Of a stretch of 5,358 nt of DNA, positions 4,918-5,358 are shown one piece after another. The position numbers and the translations under genes are program-made. The notes under the pieces were generated by a model. The model was not told the DNA's origin. It worked only from the letters and a program-made list of their open reading frames with translations, and searched no databases. The first letter of the stretch is position 1. The number at the start of each line of letters is the position of its first letter. This DNA comes from an uncultured Gemmatimonadota bacterium (GTDB lineage Bacteria; Gemmatimonadota; Gemmatimonadetes; Longimicrobiales; Gaopeijiaceae), in assembly GCA_937136445.1 (NCBI GenBank), contig CAKZOQ010000164.1:1-5358 (forward strand), read 5' to 3'.

Positions 4918-5358
4918 TCAGCCGCCGTCGCGGATGTCCGCCTCCCAGCTCACCGCCACCGCACCCCTGAGCGACTGCGCCGTCGGGCACTTCTCCACGT
5001 GGGTTTCGAGCGCCCGGTCCACCTTGGTGCGATCCGCCCCCTCGGGGAGCTCCAGCGTGTAATGCATCCGGATCTCCGTGAGGAGAGGAATCCGGTCCAC
5101 CATCTCGTTCACCCCTTCGGCCGTGGCCGACAGAGCGTCCTGATCCAGCGAAATCCCGCGCACCTCCAGTGCGCCGTTGAGGGTCCCGAGTAGTCACCCG
5201 GCGGCGGCAGCCACCAGGTAGTCCACAGGGAGCGGGAGGTTGGGCTGGGATTCCAGGCCGTAGTGGGACTTCACGGGGCCGTGGACCCCGAGTTCCAGGG
5301 TGGTGCCGTCGTGGAGGGTCGCCCGGCGGTGCACGCCGTCGATCTTGTTCACGCCGGC
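4918..5358 (-). CDS. OsmC-family selenoprotein, partial (in-frame UGA read as Sec; N-terminus outside window)
   Basis: One frame runs from the window edge (5358) to the TGA at 4918-4920: 146 codons broken only by a TGA at 5194-5196 (visible residue 55). Upstream the frame reads VHRRATLHDG..., KSHYGLES and PLPVDYLVAAAAG. Downstream it reads LLGTLNGALEVRGI, then the beta-alpha OsmC core and EKCPTAQSLRGAVAVSW. Both halves are OsmC/Ohr-like, and the TGA falls exactly on the conserved first cysteine of the AAxAGC helix start, the peroxidatic residue. The second conserved cysteine is retained as Cys124. A SECIS-like hairpin follows the TGA, which is in UGAC context, a poor terminator. I infer co-translational selenocysteine insertion, giving a Sec/Cys hydroperoxide reductase in the cytoplasm. 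OsmC-like proteins are, from memory, among selenoprotein families seen in marine metagenomes. The start is not determinable; a GTG at 5352 is possible but probably internal. A GTG at 5163 would give an inactive 81-residue fragment. A pseudogene or sequencing error is the alternative, and is less likely. Confidence 0.88.
5158..5174 (-). promoter_or_regulatory. bacterial SECIS-like hairpin downstream of the UGA
   Basis: On the minus strand GCGCAC and GTGCGC form a perfect 6-bp stem closing a 5-nt loop TGGAG (5164-5168). Twenty-five nucleotides separate the UGA from the loop, and a G is second in the loop. The general bacterial SECIS model requires a short apical loop with a G in its first two positions, an upper stem of at least four pairs, and roughly 16-37 nt from UGA to loop; all are met. 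A lower stem CCC/GGG (5181-5183 with 5155-5157) may extend it across a bulge. It would recruit SelB with Sec-tRNA. It is wholly within the coding sequence, as expected in bacteria. Confidence 0.75.
5194..5196 (-). other. recoded UGA codon, predicted selenocysteine at the OsmC active site
   Basis: This TGA sits between AAAAG and LLGTLNGALE, where Cys-containing OsmC relatives have the sequence AGC followed by a similar helix. It is one base from TGC or TGT, the usual relation between Sec and Cys homologues. The codon is followed by C, a context weak for termination. The gene's true stop at 4918-4920 is also TGA but is followed by G. Confidence 0.85.

Noticed and set aside
4918..5163. A free-standing 81-residue ORF starting at GTG 5163
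   Set aside because: It begins in the middle of the OsmC fold, after the first catalytic position. The same frame continues upstream through the TGA with clear OsmC sequence, so it is the C-terminal part of a larger recoded gene.
5158..5196. Pseudogene or frameshift explanation for the interrupted OsmC gene
   Set aside because: There is no frame change, no other lesion, and the single stop falls exactly on the catalytic cysteine with a hairpin in the right place. Random nonsense mutation at that codon is possible but much less likely. A general UGA-to-Trp code is excluded by the functional TGA stops of the ATPase and hydrolase genes and by the need for Cys, not Trp, here.
4859..5197. 112-residue minus-strand ORF overlapping the OsmC gene in another frame
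   Set aside because: Low-complexity Gly/Arg/Asp-rich translation; the OsmC frame explains this region.

Overview
The window is high-GC bacterial DNA (roughly 70% G+C by eye) and is almost entirely coding: six genes, with one clear non-coding gap of about 55 bases. Start codons include several GTGs, and nearly every gene junction is an overlap. The protein style (PPGGD-type alpha/beta hydrolase, CESA-like GT2, GT-C membrane transferase) would fit an uncultured Gemmatimonadota-like or similar high-GC soil or marine bacterium. That placement is a weak impression, not a result.

Layout. Bases 1-513 (+) hold the C-terminal end of a YhaN/SMC-like AAA ATPase. It is coupled through a GTGA overlap to an alpha/beta hydrolase (510-1361, +). 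Next is a soluble dolichyl-phosphate-hexose-synthase-like GT2 enzyme on the minus strand (1354-2091). Its start overlaps that of a divergent, multi-spanning GT-C/GT87-like membrane glycosyltransferase (2064-3422, +). The tail of that gene overlaps for 183 bases the tail of a CESA/CslA-like processive GT2 enzyme on the minus strand (3240-4862). Upstream of the CESA-like gene, on the same strand and 55 bases away, is an OsmC-family gene (4918-5358, minus) whose N-terminus lies beyond the window.

The most important observation is in the OsmC gene. Its reading frame runs from the window edge to 4918 in one frame and is interrupted once, by a TGA at 5194-5196. This TGA stands exactly where OsmC proteins carry the catalytic cysteine of the AAxAGC motif. 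It is followed 25 nucleotides later by the apical loop of a perfect 6-bp hairpin with a G in the second loop position, as expected of a bacterial SECIS element. I read this as an OsmC-family selenoprotein (Sec in place of peroxidatic Cys), with the second cysteine (KCPTAQ) retained. A standard gene caller would give only the truncated piece from 5163 down and miss the active site. The host should therefore encode selA, selB, selC and selD.

How the genes may work together. The DPM-like GT2 could make a polyprenyl-phosphate hexose, which GT-C transferases commonly use as donor on the far side of the membrane. The CESA-like enzyme would make a beta-linked glycan at the same membrane, so the middle of the window looks like an envelope or exopolysaccharide locus. 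The OsmC selenoprotein is a predicted thiol-dependent peroxidase (hydroperoxide detoxification). The ATPase fragment belongs to DNA repair or chromosome-maintenance ATPases, and no functional link to the sugar genes is visible.
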